The notes: generated by a model from the letters alone, not told the origin. A stretch of 12,892 nt of DNA from Treponema sp. (GCA_016294035.1 JAEDCT010000036.1:1-12892), one strand, 5' to 3'. Shown: positions 1-7,188, counted from the first letter of the stretch. Made by a program: numbers and translations.

Positions 1-2
1 CT

Positions 3-479
3 GTTGCTTTCATTTTTTATATTTCGCTATTGACAAAGGCACAACATATCAAATTACTATTACAAGCAAATAGTTTGTGGCCATATCCAAAAACGAATTT
101 TGTTCCACCTAAAAAAGAAATAGACTCCGTAACTTTAGAAGATGATGAATCGTTAAGAGGCAGAACTTTAATTTCTTATTCTTACGGAAATGTAAAAGAA
201 CATGAAACAAATATTTGGGTAGAAATGTTTAAAGATGTTATTAAACAGATTTATGATAAAGATCCAAGTCAAATTCGCATTCTTGCTTCAGATAAAAATT
301 ATGAAAACATAATTATTTCTTCTACTGAAAAACAAGGAGATTGGTTTAAAATAGATACAGATATTTACCTTTACACACATAACTCAACAAATGCAAAAAT
401 TAGAATATTAAATAAAGTATTTGATGCGTATGGAAAAGATAAGAATGACCTTGTGTTTAATCTGAAGCCAGAAAAATAA
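3..479 (+). CDS. 3' end of an unrecognised protein, cut by the window edge
   Basis: The frame is open from the first bases of the window to the TAA at 477-479. The first possible start, TTG at 30, has no Shine-Dalgarno sequence, so the true start almost certainly lies upstream and only about 158 C-terminal residues are visible. The piece is soluble-looking and alpha/beta in character, with NIWVEMFKDVIKQIYDKDP in the middle and a tail reading RILNKVFDAYGKDKNDLVFNL. This layout (a W..M....I..IY.KDP stretch, then an IYLYTHNSTNAKIRIL-like strand and helix) reminds me of the small C-terminal domain of some uncharacterised restriction-associated or defence-type proteins, but I cannot name a family. 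There is no signal peptide or membrane segment in the visible part. Downstream is a truncated gene, so this is probably an accessory or recombined region. Confidence 0.6.
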   Translation, partial: VAFIFYISLLTKAQHIKLLLQANSLWPYPKTNFVPPKKEIDSVTLEDDESLRGRTLISYSYGNVKEHETNIWVEMFKDVIKQIYDKDPSQIRILASDKNYENIIISSTEKQGDWFKIDTDIYLYTHNSTNAKIRILNKVFDAYGKDKNDLVFNLKPEK

Positions 480-507
480 ATGCGATTTAATAAAATTTCC
501 CTTGTAA

Positions 508-705
508 ATTCAAAAAATCTTGGCAGAAAGTCACAGAAAAGTGATGGAGATGGCAGCGGGCTTTACTAATGAAGAACTGTTCACAAAAAAATATTACAAC
601 TGGACGGGAACTACGGATTTAGGTGCCTATTTTGTAAGTACCTGTTCCAGCCACTATGAATGGGCAATCAAGAAGATTAAAGCCCATTGCAAGAAGACGC
701 GCTAG
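508..705 (+). pseudogene. 5'-truncated ClbS/DfsB (DUF1706) family fragment
   Basis: About 60 residues are open, from just after a stop at 505-507 to the TAG at 703-705. The sequence includes SHRKVMEM, FTNEELFTKKYYNWTGTTDLG, YFVSTCSSHYEWAIKKIKAH. From family knowledge this matches the last third of ClbS/DfsB-type four-helix-bundle proteins, usually about 160-170 residues (ClbS itself is a self-resistance cyclopropane hydrolase for colibactin). The first 100 or so residues are absent, and an unrelated ORF ends only about 28 bases upstream of the open stretch, so this is a deletion or recombination remnant. A TTG at 520 could start a 61-residue peptide, but no Shine-Dalgarno precedes it. The stop codon is shared with the GC-rich hairpin element that begins here, so even the original C-terminus may have been altered. 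Family assignment is moderately sure; that it is non-functional is an inference from length. Confidence 0.6.
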
Positions 706-790
706 GGATAGTAGTGGCGCCGAAGGCGTTGGTAAGCAGCTTTGCTGCGTCCAATGTAGCGACAGCGGAACCACGAATAGCCCGACCCTA
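703..790. repeat. GC-rich multi-hairpin element abutting a gene end
   Basis: This roughly 88-base stretch is clearly richer in G and C than its surroundings and folds in several layers. Nested pairings include AGGG (704-707) with CCCT (786-789), GTGG (714-717) with CCAC (771-774), CGCC-gaa-GGCG (718-728, a perfect small hairpin), TTGG (729-732) with CCAA (751-754), and GCAGC-ttt-GCTGC (736-748). Its first bases form the stop of the upstream ORF, and TAG GGA TAG TAG gives three in-frame stops. The shape suggests a dispersed palindromic element or a small structured RNA; I cannot decide from one copy. It does not show the conserved 5' and 3' consensus ends of an integron attC site. No second copy exists in the window. 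Confidence 0.5.
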
Positions 791-958
791 TTAAAATCGA
801 AAATGCGTTAAGACAAATTGCGAAAACTTGGAGAAATTTTAGCATTTACAATTTTAATGGGGAGTGCCCAAAATGACAAAATTGTGCATAAAATGTCAGG
901 AATGAATTTTTTTTGTCTGCTAATCTGTAATCACAACAGAAGAGGTAAGGAAAAGTAA

Positions 959-1840
959 ATGGACTGGATTACGGGAATTCAAAAAGCAATTGATTACACG
1001 GAAGAGCATCTTGAAGAAGAGATTGATTTTGAAAAGGTGGCGGAAGAGGCCTGTTCGTCAAGCTTTCAATTTCAAAGAATCTTTACGGCACTTTGTGGAA
1101 TCAGTCTTGGTGAATATATCCGTAACAGACGGCTTTCAAGGGCAGCAGAAATTCTTGCAAACAGCGATGCAAAGGTCATTGATGTGGCATTCAGATTCTG
1201 CTATGAAACTCCTGAAAGTTTTACCAGAGCCTTTACCCGTTTTCATGGGATTACTCCCAAGGAAGCAAAAAGGGGAGGGCGAGTAAAATCTTTTTCTAAA
1301 CTCTCTGTAAAATTAGTTTTAACTGGAGGCAGTTCTATGGATTACAGAATTGAAAAATTGGACGCATTTAAGGTTTTATGTAAACGCACAAATGTTAAGA
1401 AGCCCATGGGGGTGGAAAATGATGCCGTCAAAGAAATTACAGATTTTTGGGCTGAATGTGGAAAAAACGGCACCACTGAAAAAATCATCAGTTATTTCCC
1501 TAATAAGAAAATCAAAGGCTTGTTGGGAATAAGTTTTTCCAGCGAATTGAACGGCAATAAGTTTCCTTATGGAATCGGCGTTGAGTATGACGGAAGGGAA
1601 ATTAAAGATGCAGATCTTGAAATTGTAGAAATTCCTGCTCACACTTTTGTTGTTTTTACCTGCAAAGGAAAAATGCCAGAAGCCTTTAATGAGGTTTACA
1701 GAAAAATCGTGTCGGAGTTTTTCCCTCAAAGCACAAAATATGAATACGGCTGGGGTGTTGAACTGGAAGTTTATCCGTCACAGGATATTTCAAACCCGGA
1801 CTACACCTGCGAAATCTGGATTGCGGTAAAGGAAAAATAA
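959..1840 (+). CDS. AraC-type regulator with C-terminal GyrI-like ligand domain
   Basis: A 293-residue transcription factor. Residues 1-105 carry the two helix-turn-helix motifs of the AraC/XylS family at the N-terminus (the second HTH is followed by RAFTRFHGITPKEAKR, the hallmark family signature). From about residue 126 (MDYRIEKLDAFKVL) to the end is a GyrI-like / AraC effector-binding domain, ending in CEIWIAVKEK. This order is the one known from Rob- and SoxS-related effector-binding regulators: DNA binding first, small-molecule sensing second. The ligand is unknown. ATG at 959 is chosen because an AGGTAAGGA ribosome site lies about 8 bases upstream and the N-terminus aligns with the paralog at 8757-9779. 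The gene stands alone, with a terminator directly after it. The 118-base gap upstream of its ribosome site shows no promoter I would defend. Confidence 0.92.
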   Translation: MDWITGIQKAIDYTEEHLEEEIDFEKVAEEACSSSFQFQRIFTALCGISLGEYIRNRRLSRAAEILANSDAKVIDVAFRFCYETPESFTRAFTRFHGITPKEAKRGGRVKSFSKLSVKLVLTGGSSMDYRIEKLDAFKVLCKRTNVKKPMGVENDAVKEITDFWAECGKNGTTEKIISYFPNKKIKGLLGISFSSELNGNKFPYGIGVEYDGREIKDADLEIVEIPAHTFVVFTCKGKMPEAFNEVYRKIVSEFFPQSTKYEYGWGVELEVYPSQDISNPDYTCEIWIAVKEK

Positions 1841-1850
1841 AACTTATACA

Positions 1851-1898
1851 CTGGCAATCAACTTCAATTAAAGCTGTAGTTGATTGCCGGTTTTTTTT
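1851..1898 (+). terminator. Intrinsic terminator of the first AraC-GyrI gene
   Basis: A 13-pair stem runs from 1851-1863 (CTGGCAATCAACT) to 1878-1890 (AGTTGATTGCCGG) with one G-T wobble and a 14-base loop, followed directly by eight T at 1891-1898. It begins 10 bases after the stop codon. On the other strand the stem is followed by a looser T-rich stretch, so it may also stop the convergent minus-strand operon that ends at 2006. Confidence 0.9.
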
Positions 1899-2005
1899 GT
1901 CTGCAGGAAGATATGTTTTTGACAAAAGAGCAGGGAACATACAAAAATCTTTTAAGGCCTTTTCAAAAGCACAAAAAGAATATGCTGAAGAACGGAAAAA
2001 TACGG

Positions 2006-2935
2006 CTAAATCTTTCTGTTTTCCATATTACTGCACATTTTCTGAATTTCGCTTTTAATTTCCTTGAAAATTTCTTCTGGTTCCAGCAAGGTTAAGCGGC
2101 TTCCAAAGCTTAAAAGATAATCTACGAGCCATGGCATTTTATGAACTGTCATAGTTAGGATTTTTGTCTGAGGAGTGTCCTCTTCAATGGAGTCAGCCAT
2201 AAAGTCATCAAGGATACGGGAAAGGTCTTCATTGCTGACTTTCATTTTTAAAGTTACAAGAGGGGAGGATTCTTCGGTATAGCCTTTGTATTCTTTGTCC
2301 TCAATTTTTGTGAAATATTCACTCTGAACTTTTTCGGAAAGTATTTTAAGATTCATCATTCTGCTCAGCTTAAAATAAAGGTTAACGCATTTTGTTTCGC
2401 AGTAACCGTAAAGATACCAGGCTTGCCCACGAAAAACAATTTTCCATGGATGAACTGTGCGGTTTGTACAAAATCCATCCCTAGGAAAATAATCAAAGCT
2501 GACTTTTTTGCCATCGATTACGGCTTTTTTCAGGAGCGAAAATACTTCCCTGATTTCTTCCATTTTTGGATTCCACGGAGAAAAATCTACTTCTATCCAG
2601 TCGGTGTTTTTATCTGAACTTACAAGATTCCGAAATTTTGCCACAGCAGAATTTGTCTGTCCGCTTAAGGCATTCAGGGCATTCAGGCTGGAAAGGATTT
2701 CTTCTTTTTCGGCATCTGTAAAAACGGTTTTGTCCAATGCATATTTTTCGCTTACATGGATTCCACCGCCTTTTCCTTTTGTTGAATAGACGGGAACTCC
2801 CGCAAGGTTTAAGGCATCAACCCATCTGTAAATGGTTCTCTGGCTTACGCCAAAGTGTTCCGCCATTTCTCCTGCGGTCACCTGCCTTTTTTCGAGAAGA
2901 ATGTATGTCAGTTCAAATAAATTTTCTGTCTGCAC
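2006..2935 (-). CDS. YafY-type HTH and WYL-domain transcriptional regulator
   Basis: A 309-residue protein. Residues 3-55 form the winged HTH typical of this family (TAGEMAEHFGVSQRTIYRWVDAL, then the wing AGVPVYSTKGKGGG). The WYL domain occupies roughly 125-200 and holds the diagnostic AWYLYGYC at 172-179; a WCX-like C-terminal extension follows. WYL proteins are ligand- or nucleic-acid-sensing regulators. The start is GTG at 2935: it places the HTH where the family usually has it, although no strong ribosome site is seen. The gene lies 36 bases behind the DJ-1 gene on the same strand and is the last gene of a three-gene unit, so it probably controls its own operon through the palindrome at 4110-4135 (inferred). 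Ligand unknown. Confidence 0.9.
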   Translation of the reverse strand: MQTENLFELTYILLEKRQVTAGEMAEHFGVSQRTIYRWVDALNLAGVPVYSTKGKGGGIHVSEKYALDKTVFTDAEKEEILSSLNALNALSGQTNSAVAKFRNLVSSDKNTDWIEVDFSPWNPKMEEIREVFSLLKKAVIDGKKVSFDYFPRDGFCTNRTVHPWKIVFRGQAWYLYGYCETKCVNLYFKLSRMMNLKILSEKVQSEYFTKIEDKEYKGYTEESSPLVTLKMKVSNEDLSRILDDFMADSIEEDTPQTKILTMTVHKMPWLVDYLLSFGSRLTLLEPEEIFKEIKSEIQKMCSNMENRKI

Positions 2936-2971
2936 GGATATTTTTTTGAAAATCAGTTTTTCAGCTGTTTT

Positions 2972-3598
2972 CTATCTGCCTGATTGCTGCATTAACGCAA
3001 AGAAATATTCAGCCTTTCCTGTCTTGAAATAATTATACCACGTTTCCAAAGATTCTTCTGAAAAAACATTCAGCCGTTCAATTATGAGTTTTGCCCACAA
3101 AAGACTTCCGGTGGCTCCAGCAGTGATAAGATTTTTATCTGCAACAGCAGGGGAGTCAACATAAAATTCAGTTCCTTTATATTCTGGAACGAACATTTCA
3201 AGAAAGCCTTTGCCGTTGCTGGTGTGGCTGCACTGGTCAAGCAGGCCTTTTTTTGCAAGGGCAACGGTCGCTCCGCAGATTGCGCAGACTGTTCCATTTG
3301 CATCCAAGACTTCAACTGCTTTTCCCAGAACCTTATTTTTGCTTTCATCGTTCCAGGTATCTGCTCCAGGCAAAATCAAAACTGTTTTTTCATCAATGGA
3401 AATATCATCCGCAAGGCACTCTGGAGTAACTGTCAAACCGCCCATTGTTCTTACAGTTTCTTTTGAAGCGGAAACATATTTCAGATTAATTTCTTCCGCA
3501 TCTTTTTTGAAGAAGCGCCTGCTGTTCAGTTCCGCACAAAGGTGACCGATTTCCCAGTCAGCAGTTGTATTAAGTAAATAGATATAGACTTTTCGCAT
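2972..3598 (-). CDS. DJ-1/PfpI family protein
   Basis: A 208-residue single-domain protein of the type 1 glutamine amidotransferase-like superfamily. The nucleophile elbow is visible as AICGAT with Cys108; a conserved acidic residue sits in ADWEIG (Glu16), and a conserved His in SHTSNG (His125). TMGGLTVTPE and ILPGADTW are further family landmarks. Members act as proteases, hydratases, chaperones or deglycase-like stress proteins, and the sequence alone does not say which. ATG at 3598 has AAGGA 6 bases upstream, within the 8-base gap to the preceding gene, so the two are translationally close. Context: it lies between a GyrI-like ligand-binding protein and a WYL regulator, suggesting a small-molecule or electrophile stress unit (inferred). 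Confidence 0.88.
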   Translation of the reverse strand: MRKVYIYLLNTTADWEIGHLCAELNSRRFFKKDAEEINLKYVSASKETVRTMGGLTVTPECLADDISIDEKTVLILPGADTWNDESKNKVLGKAVEVLDANGTVCAICGATVALAKKGLLDQCSHTSNGKGFLEMFVPEYKGTEFYVDSPAVADKNLITAGATGSLLWAKLIIERLNVFSEESLETWYNYFKTGKAEYFFALMQQSGR

Positions 3599-3606
3599 GG
3601 TGTTCC

Positions 3607-4065
3607 TTATTTTATTGCAATGTAGATGAAAATTGTTCCGTTCTTTCCGTCGCAGTCTTCCTGATATTCTTCAAAGTCTCCTGTAAAAGTGCGTTCAAGG
3701 GGAGTGTTCCAGATTGCACCCCATGATTCTGCAACAGCCTTCTGAACATCGCCTTTTACAACAAATTTTGCGTATTTTCCTTTTGGAATGATTTTAACAA
3801 TTGTTTCGGTAGACTGATTTTTTTCTGCTGCTGATTTTTCAATTTCACATCCTGCAAGAACTGTGTAGTCGCCGTTCTGCTGGTAATCGCAATACAGCCC
3901 GATGCATTTTCCGTTTACACGGCCTATCATTTTCTCTACAGTTCCCGAATAAAGCTTCTGCCAGAGCTGTCCGATTTTTGATCCCATATCCGGTGAAGCG
4001 TTGTTTGTAACTGTTGCAATGCCAATAACAGTTTTTTCTTCCATTTCAATAATTTCGTAGTTCAT
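3607..4065 (-). CDS. Stand-alone GyrI-like small-molecule binding protein
   Basis: A 152-residue protein consisting only of the GyrI-like / effector-binding fold: N-terminal YEIIEMEEKTVIGIATVT strand, GLYCDY in the middle, VLAGCEIE, then IPKGKYAKFVVKGDVQKAVAESWGAIWNT, and an IFIYIAIK end strand. It has no DNA-binding part. Stand-alone members bind hydrophobic or cationic compounds, and some hydrolyse cyclopropanoid toxins or inhibit DNA gyrase. The key acidic ligand residue cannot be assigned with certainty here. ATG at 4065 has AGGAG 5 bases upstream. It is the first gene of the operon with the DJ-1 protein (8-base gap) and the WYL regulator, and sits directly behind the palindromic operator. 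Confidence 0.85.
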   Translation of the reverse strand: MNYEIIEMEEKTVIGIATVTNNASPDMGSKIGQLWQKLYSGTVEKMIGRVNGKCIGLYCDYQQNGDYTVLAGCEIEKSAAEKNQSTETIVKIIPKGKYAKFVVKGDVQKAVAESWGAIWNTPLERTFTGDFEEYQEDCDGKNGTIFIYIAIK

Positions 4066-4096
4066 AATAACTCCTGTGTGGTTGATTTATGGCTTT

Positions 4097-4135
4097 ATTA
4101 TAAAGTTATTAATATGACAAGTGTATGTCATATTA
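4097..4135 (-). promoter_or_regulatory. Palindromic operator and -10 box of the GyrI/DJ-1/WYL operon
   Basis: TAATATGACA (4110-4119) and TGTCATATTA (4126-4135) form a perfect 10-base inverted repeat with a 6-base spacer, the shape of a dimer binding site. On the minus strand a TATAAT lies at 4097-4102, just downstream of it, and the region where a -35 would sit (about 4120-4125) is the palindrome centre. A bound dimer would therefore block polymerase. The obvious candidate ligand is the WYL regulator encoded at the end of this operon (inferred). The -35 itself is poor, so the promoter assignment is weaker than the palindrome. Confidence 0.65.
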
Positions 4136-4146
4136 TAAAAAATATC

Positions 4147-4222
4147 TGCGAAATCTGGATTTCGGTAAAGTAAAACTGCCATAACAGGAGAAGGAGAAAA
4201 ACATGAAAAAATTGCAAAGTAA
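4147..4222 (+). pseudogene. Relic: end of a third AraC/GyrI gene plus start of a lost neighbour
   Basis: Bases 4147-4173 read TGC GAA ATC TGG ATT TCG GTA AAG TAA, that is CEIWISVK and stop. This matches the last codons of the AraC-GyrI gene at 959-1840 (CEIWIAVKEK) with one base difference over 24. There is no ORF upstream: the promoter of the minus-strand operon begins there. After the stop comes a strong AGGAGAAGGAG and an ATG at 4203 that opens MKKLQSNYFDFL and then runs antisense into the 3' end of ktrA. The picture is a deletion or recombination scar that kept only a gene end, an intergenic spacer and a gene start. The 75-residue ORF from this ATG is not treated as a real protein. Confidence 0.5.
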
Positions 4223-4939
4223 CTATTTTGATTTTCTTATGAATCGATCAAGCAGGAGTTTTGTACCAAAGCGTTCTTTTTTAATGTCTTTTTTGATGTA
4301 TTTTTCTATGCTGATTTTATTTCCAGCAATAAGAATATTACAGTCTTTAGAAAAGACAAAATCAGGACTTGAAATTGTTGTAAATTCTGTAGCATCTTTA
4401 TTGCGGCAGGCAATGACATTAATTCCATAATTATTTCTCAGGCCACAATCCTTTAAAGCTTTTCCTTCAAGTTCATCAAGAATTTCTACTTCAGCAATTG
4501 CGAAATCTGTGGAAAGCTGGATGTAACTGTTAAGCTGCTTAGAAATGAGGAGTGGAGTTATTCGTTTTGCAGCTTCATATTCAGGATAAACGATTTGAGA
4601 TGCACCTGCTAGTGTTAATAATTCCCCATGAGTATCATTTTCGCATTGCACAACAATGTTTTTAATTCCCATCTGATGAAGGTAATGTGTTGTAAGAATT
4701 GCAGGTTCAAGAAGATCATCAAAGTCAACGATTGCAGCATCAATATTAGATGGAATGATTTTCATAAAGGAATCTTTATTTATGACATCTGTAATGTAAA
4801 CAGCACGAGCATGTGTTTTGTATTTATCAATTTTTTCAGCATCTCTATCAACAACAATTATTTCACAACCAACAGCTGATAATTCTTCAAGCATACGAAT
4901 ACCAAAAGAACCAAGTCCAAGAATTGCAATCTGTAACAT
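4223..4939 (-). CDS. ktrA: KtrA/TrkA-type regulatory subunit of K+ uptake system
   Basis: A 238-residue cytoplasmic gating protein. Residues 1-125 are a Rossmann RCK_N domain with the nucleotide-binding signature G8-L-G10-S-F-G13 and Asp31 at the end of the second strand (EIIVVDRD), which contacts ribose of NAD or ATP/ADP. Residues about 135-220 are the RCK_C (TrkA_C) domain, with the typical ...GKALKDCGLRNNYGINVIACRN... stretch. In the Ktr system, an octameric ring of KtrA opens the KtrB dimer when ATP is bound. ATG at 4939 is preceded by AGGAG 9 bases away. It follows ktrB by 25 bases on the same strand. Its tail GTKLLLDRFIRKSK slightly extends the family norm and ends at the relic junction, so the last few residues may have been replaced. 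Confidence 0.92.
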   Translation of the reverse strand: MLQIAILGLGSFGIRMLEELSAVGCEIIVVDRDAEKIDKYKTHARAVYITDVINKDSFMKIIPSNIDAAIVDFDDLLEPAILTTHYLHQMGIKNIVVQCENDTHGELLTLAGASQIVYPEYEAAKRITPLLISKQLNSYIQLSTDFAIAEVEILDELEGKALKDCGLRNNYGINVIACRNKDATEFTTISSPDFVFSKDCNILIAGNKISIEKYIKKDIKKERFGTKLLLDRFIRKSK

Positions 4940-4964
4940 AAATCTATACTCCTATAATCCTTTA

Positions 4965-6317
4965 TTAACCAACTAAAAGTGATTCTTCAGGATAAATTAA
5001 ATCTTCGTTATCAGAACCTGTAAAGCCTGATTTTATTGACATAGCATAAATACCAGTTCGTCCAATATACATTGTAATTATAATAATTAGTTTTCCCAAA
5101 AAACTAAGCTGAGGCGTTAAACCTCTGGAAAGTCCCACTGTTGCAAGTGCTGAAACTGATTCATAAATAATATCAATTAAAGAAATAGTGCCATTGGAAA
5201 TCAAATGATTTTCAACATAAGAAAGCGAGATTGCAGAAATTAGTAAAATAAGAACACTTCTACTGACAATAGTTATTGATTTATTGATAATGGTTGAAGG
5301 AATTCTTCGGTTAGCGAAACTTACTGTGGTACGCTGTTCATTTCCATCCAGAAGATACAATAATGTAATGAATGCAGTTGTTGTTTTAACTCCACCTGCG
5401 ATTGAGCCTGGAGAGCCACCGATAAACATCAGGATCAGATGAAATAGAGAAGCGGAGGAAGTAAATGAAGTTTGAGGAATTGTTTCAAAGCCAGCGGTTC
5501 TTAAAGTAACAGATTCAAAAAGAGCAGTAAGAATCCGTTTACTTAAAGGAATTTCCCAAAGTGATGTTTTATAAAAAGATATAAATGTAAATACAAATCC
5601 CGATACAATTAATACTACAGTTGAAATAAGAACAATTTTTACATGAAGGGAAAGATAAAAAATCTGGCCTTTTCTTGCAAATTGAATTTTTTGTGCAATA
5701 TTTGTAAATACAACGAATCCGATTCCTCCAAGAATGATAAGCCCCATTATAATTGAAAGAACATACCAGTTGCCGGAAAAACCTGACAAGGAATCTGATG
5801 AAGGGGAAAAACCTGCATTACAGAAAGCAGAAATCGAAAGAAAAATAGAATTGAAAATAAAGTGCTGGTCTCCGGCTTTATATAGTCCTGGTATTAAAAG
5901 AATAGATCCAATAACTTGAATAAGCAGTGTAAACAGAACTATTTTTTTAAGAATACTTTTAGGATTAAAATCAATGTCATCAATGTAAAAATCTTTAATA
6001 AGATTTCCATTAACAACAGATATTTTTTTTGAAGATACTGTCATAAGAAAAGAAATATAGGTTAAAATTCCAAGACCGCCAGCTTCTATCAAAATAAGAA
6101 TAAAAATAAGTCCTGTTCGACTGAATACATCCATAGATAAAGTTGAAAGTCCTGTTACGCAAATTGCTGACACTGAAGTAAATAATGCATCAATATAGTT
6201 AACTGGAATTCCATTTTTATAAGCTTGTGGAAGTGACAAAAGAATTGATCCCAGTAAAGCTATAAAAAAAAAGTAGAGAAATAAACGAGTTTTTTCAGAA
6301 GATAATTTTCTTTTCAT
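4965..6317 (-). CDS. ktrB: KtrB/TrkH family K+ transporter pore subunit
   Basis: A 450-residue inner-membrane protein with the four pore-loop repeats of the SKT superfamily. Each filter glycine is visible: CVTGLS (G56), CNAGFS (G169), LRTAGF (G276) and ATVGLS (G395). GGSPGSIAGGVKTTT (300-314) is the glycine-rich intramembrane gate loop of KtrB/TrkH. The length and N-terminus (a short positive MKRKLSSEKTRLFLYFFF) fit KtrB rather than the longer TrkH. It imports K+, usually Na+-coupled, under the control of KtrA encoded next. ATG at 6317 has only a weak AAAG upstream. A TATAAT on the minus strand at 6329-6334 is followed by barely a dozen bases to the ATG, so the mRNA leader would be very short if that box is used; its -35 is poor. 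Confidence 0.93.
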   Translation of the reverse strand: MKRKLSSEKTRLFLYFFFIALLGSILLSLPQAYKNGIPVNYIDALFTSVSAICVTGLSTLSMDVFSRTGLIFILILIEAGGLGILTYISFLMTVSSKKISVVNGNLIKDFYIDDIDFNPKSILKKIVLFTLLIQVIGSILLIPGLYKAGDQHFIFNSIFLSISAFCNAGFSPSSDSLSGFSGNWYVLSIIMGLIILGGIGFVVFTNIAQKIQFARKGQIFYLSLHVKIVLISTVVLIVSGFVFTFISFYKTSLWEIPLSKRILTALFESVTLRTAGFETIPQTSFTSSASLFHLILMFIGGSPGSIAGGVKTTTAFITLLYLLDGNEQRTTVSFANRRIPSTIINKSITIVSRSVLILLISAISLSYVENHLISNGTISLIDIIYESVSALATVGLSRGLTPQLSFLGKLIIIITMYIGRTGIYAMSIKSGFTGSDNEDLIYPEESLLVG

Positions 6318-6460
6318 TATGCTTTAATATTATATCACAATTTAGCAATCAAATGTATAATTGTTTTATTTATGATTTATTTTAATTAGATGGATTGTGA
6401 ACTGATTTCAAGTTCGGTTCATTCTGACCAAAACGTTAACTTTAAAGAGGATATATTACT

Positions 6461-6616
6461 TCATATAATGTACATTCTGTCTACCAATATCCTAAATGTA
6501 ACATATAAAAATATAATGGCTACAATGCCCTGCCGATATTGCAAAATCAACTTTAAAAGCTGGGCTGTTAATACCGCCAGTATTGTAGCTGTTATTATCT
6601 TTATTGAATTTATCAT
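6461..6616 (-). CDS. Small membrane ORF overlapping the rubrerythrin stop (possible divergent-PAP2 remnant)
   Basis: A 51-residue ORF starts with ATG at 6616, sharing bases with the rubrerythrin TAA (a TAATG arrangement that suggests translational coupling). The peptide opens MINSIKIITATILAVLTAQLLKL and has a second hydrophobic stretch IVAIIFLYVTFRILV, so two membrane helices separated by QYRQG. The first helix (A.LLA.LTAQLLKLIL) resembles the N-terminus of divergent PAP2 (DUF212/YuiD) membrane proteins, but the characteristic GGMPSSHSA motif is missing and the frame ends at 6461. It is either a tiny membrane protein or a decayed gene head. It has no separate ribosome site beyond GGGG very close to the ATG. 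The remaining bases up to ktrB hold nothing else that I can support. Confidence 0.4.
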   Translation of the reverse strand: MINSIKIITATILAVLTAQLLKLILQYRQGIVAIIFLYVTFRILVDRMYII

Positions 6617-7176
6617 TAACCCCATGTACGGATCAAATCGTAATTTTCTTCTGTTACCTGAGTATATGCATTATGTTCATCACAAGTTGGACAATATTCA
6701 GGAGCCTCAGGTCCTACTACAATGTGTCCACAGCTTAAACATTCCCAGATTTTTACAGAGCTGTCTTTAAGCTGAGCTGATGCTGCATCTTCTTCATTCA
6801 ACAATGCACGATAGCGTTCTTCATGACGCTTTTCAACTGCAGCTACTGCACGGAATTTTGCAGCTAATTCAGGGAATCCTTCTTTGTCTGCTGTTTCAGC
6901 AAATTTAACATACATATCGGTCCATTCATAATTTTCACCGTTTGCTGCAGCAGTAAGGTTAGTTTTTGAATCACCAATGCCTTCCAGTTCTTTCAACCAC
7001 ATTTTTGCATGGTTTTCTTCGTTTTTGGCAGTCTTTGTAAAGATGTCGGCAATTTTTTCATTACCTTCATCTTTTGCTACCTGAGCAAAATATGTATACT
7101 TGTTTCTTGCCTGTGATTCACCAGCAAAAGCTGCCAAAATGTTTTTTTCTGATTCTGTTCCTGCGTACTTACTCAT
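6616..7176 (-). CDS. rbr: Rubrerythrin
   Basis: A 186-residue non-haem di-iron peroxidase that reduces hydrogen peroxide in the cytoplasm of anaerobes. The N-terminal four-helix bundle carries the iron ligands in FAGES (Glu20), NEENHAK (Glu53/54, His56) and VEKRHEER (Glu115, His118). The C-terminal rubredoxin-like domain holds two Cys pairs, CLSCG (146, 149) and CPTCD (162, 165), binding one iron for electron entry. Its length is normal. ATG at 7176 has AAGGA 7 bases upstream. A promoter with an extended -10 lies inside the end of the preceding gene, and a 16-base perfect palindrome sits between promoter and ribosome site, a plausible regulator target. The presence of rubrerythrin points to an anaerobic or microaerophilic host. 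Confidence 0.96.
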   Translation of the reverse strand: MSKYAGTESEKNILAAFAGESQARNKYTYFAQVAKDEGNEKIADIFTKTAKNEENHAKMWLKELEGIGDSKTNLTAAANGENYEWTDMYVKFAETADKEGFPELAAKFRAVAAVEKRHEERYRALLNEEDAASAQLKDSSVKIWECLSCGHIVVGPEAPEYCPTCDEHNAYTQVTEENYDLIRTWG

Positions 7177-7188
7177 AGTTTATTCCTT

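Noticed and set aside
703..790. Integron attC site after a cassette-like short gene
   Set aside because: The expected RYYYAAC and GTTRRRY ends are absent, and the upstream gene is a truncated fragment rather than a cassette ORF.
857..958. 33-codon ORF whose TAA directly precedes the ATG of the first AraC-GyrI gene, a possible leader peptide
   Set aside because: It has no convincing ribosome site, no regulatory codon run and no terminator hairpin; the abutting stop and start may be chance.
4203..4430. 75-residue ORF with a very good ribosome site
   Set aside because: After about 7-12 codons it is purely the antisense of ktrA, so only the start is treated as a relic.
6390..6770. 126-residue plus-strand ORF starting in the ktrB-rubrerythrin gap
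   Set aside because: It runs antisense into the clear rubrerythrin gene, has no ribosome site or recognisable motif, and the minus strand gives a better small ORF in the same place.
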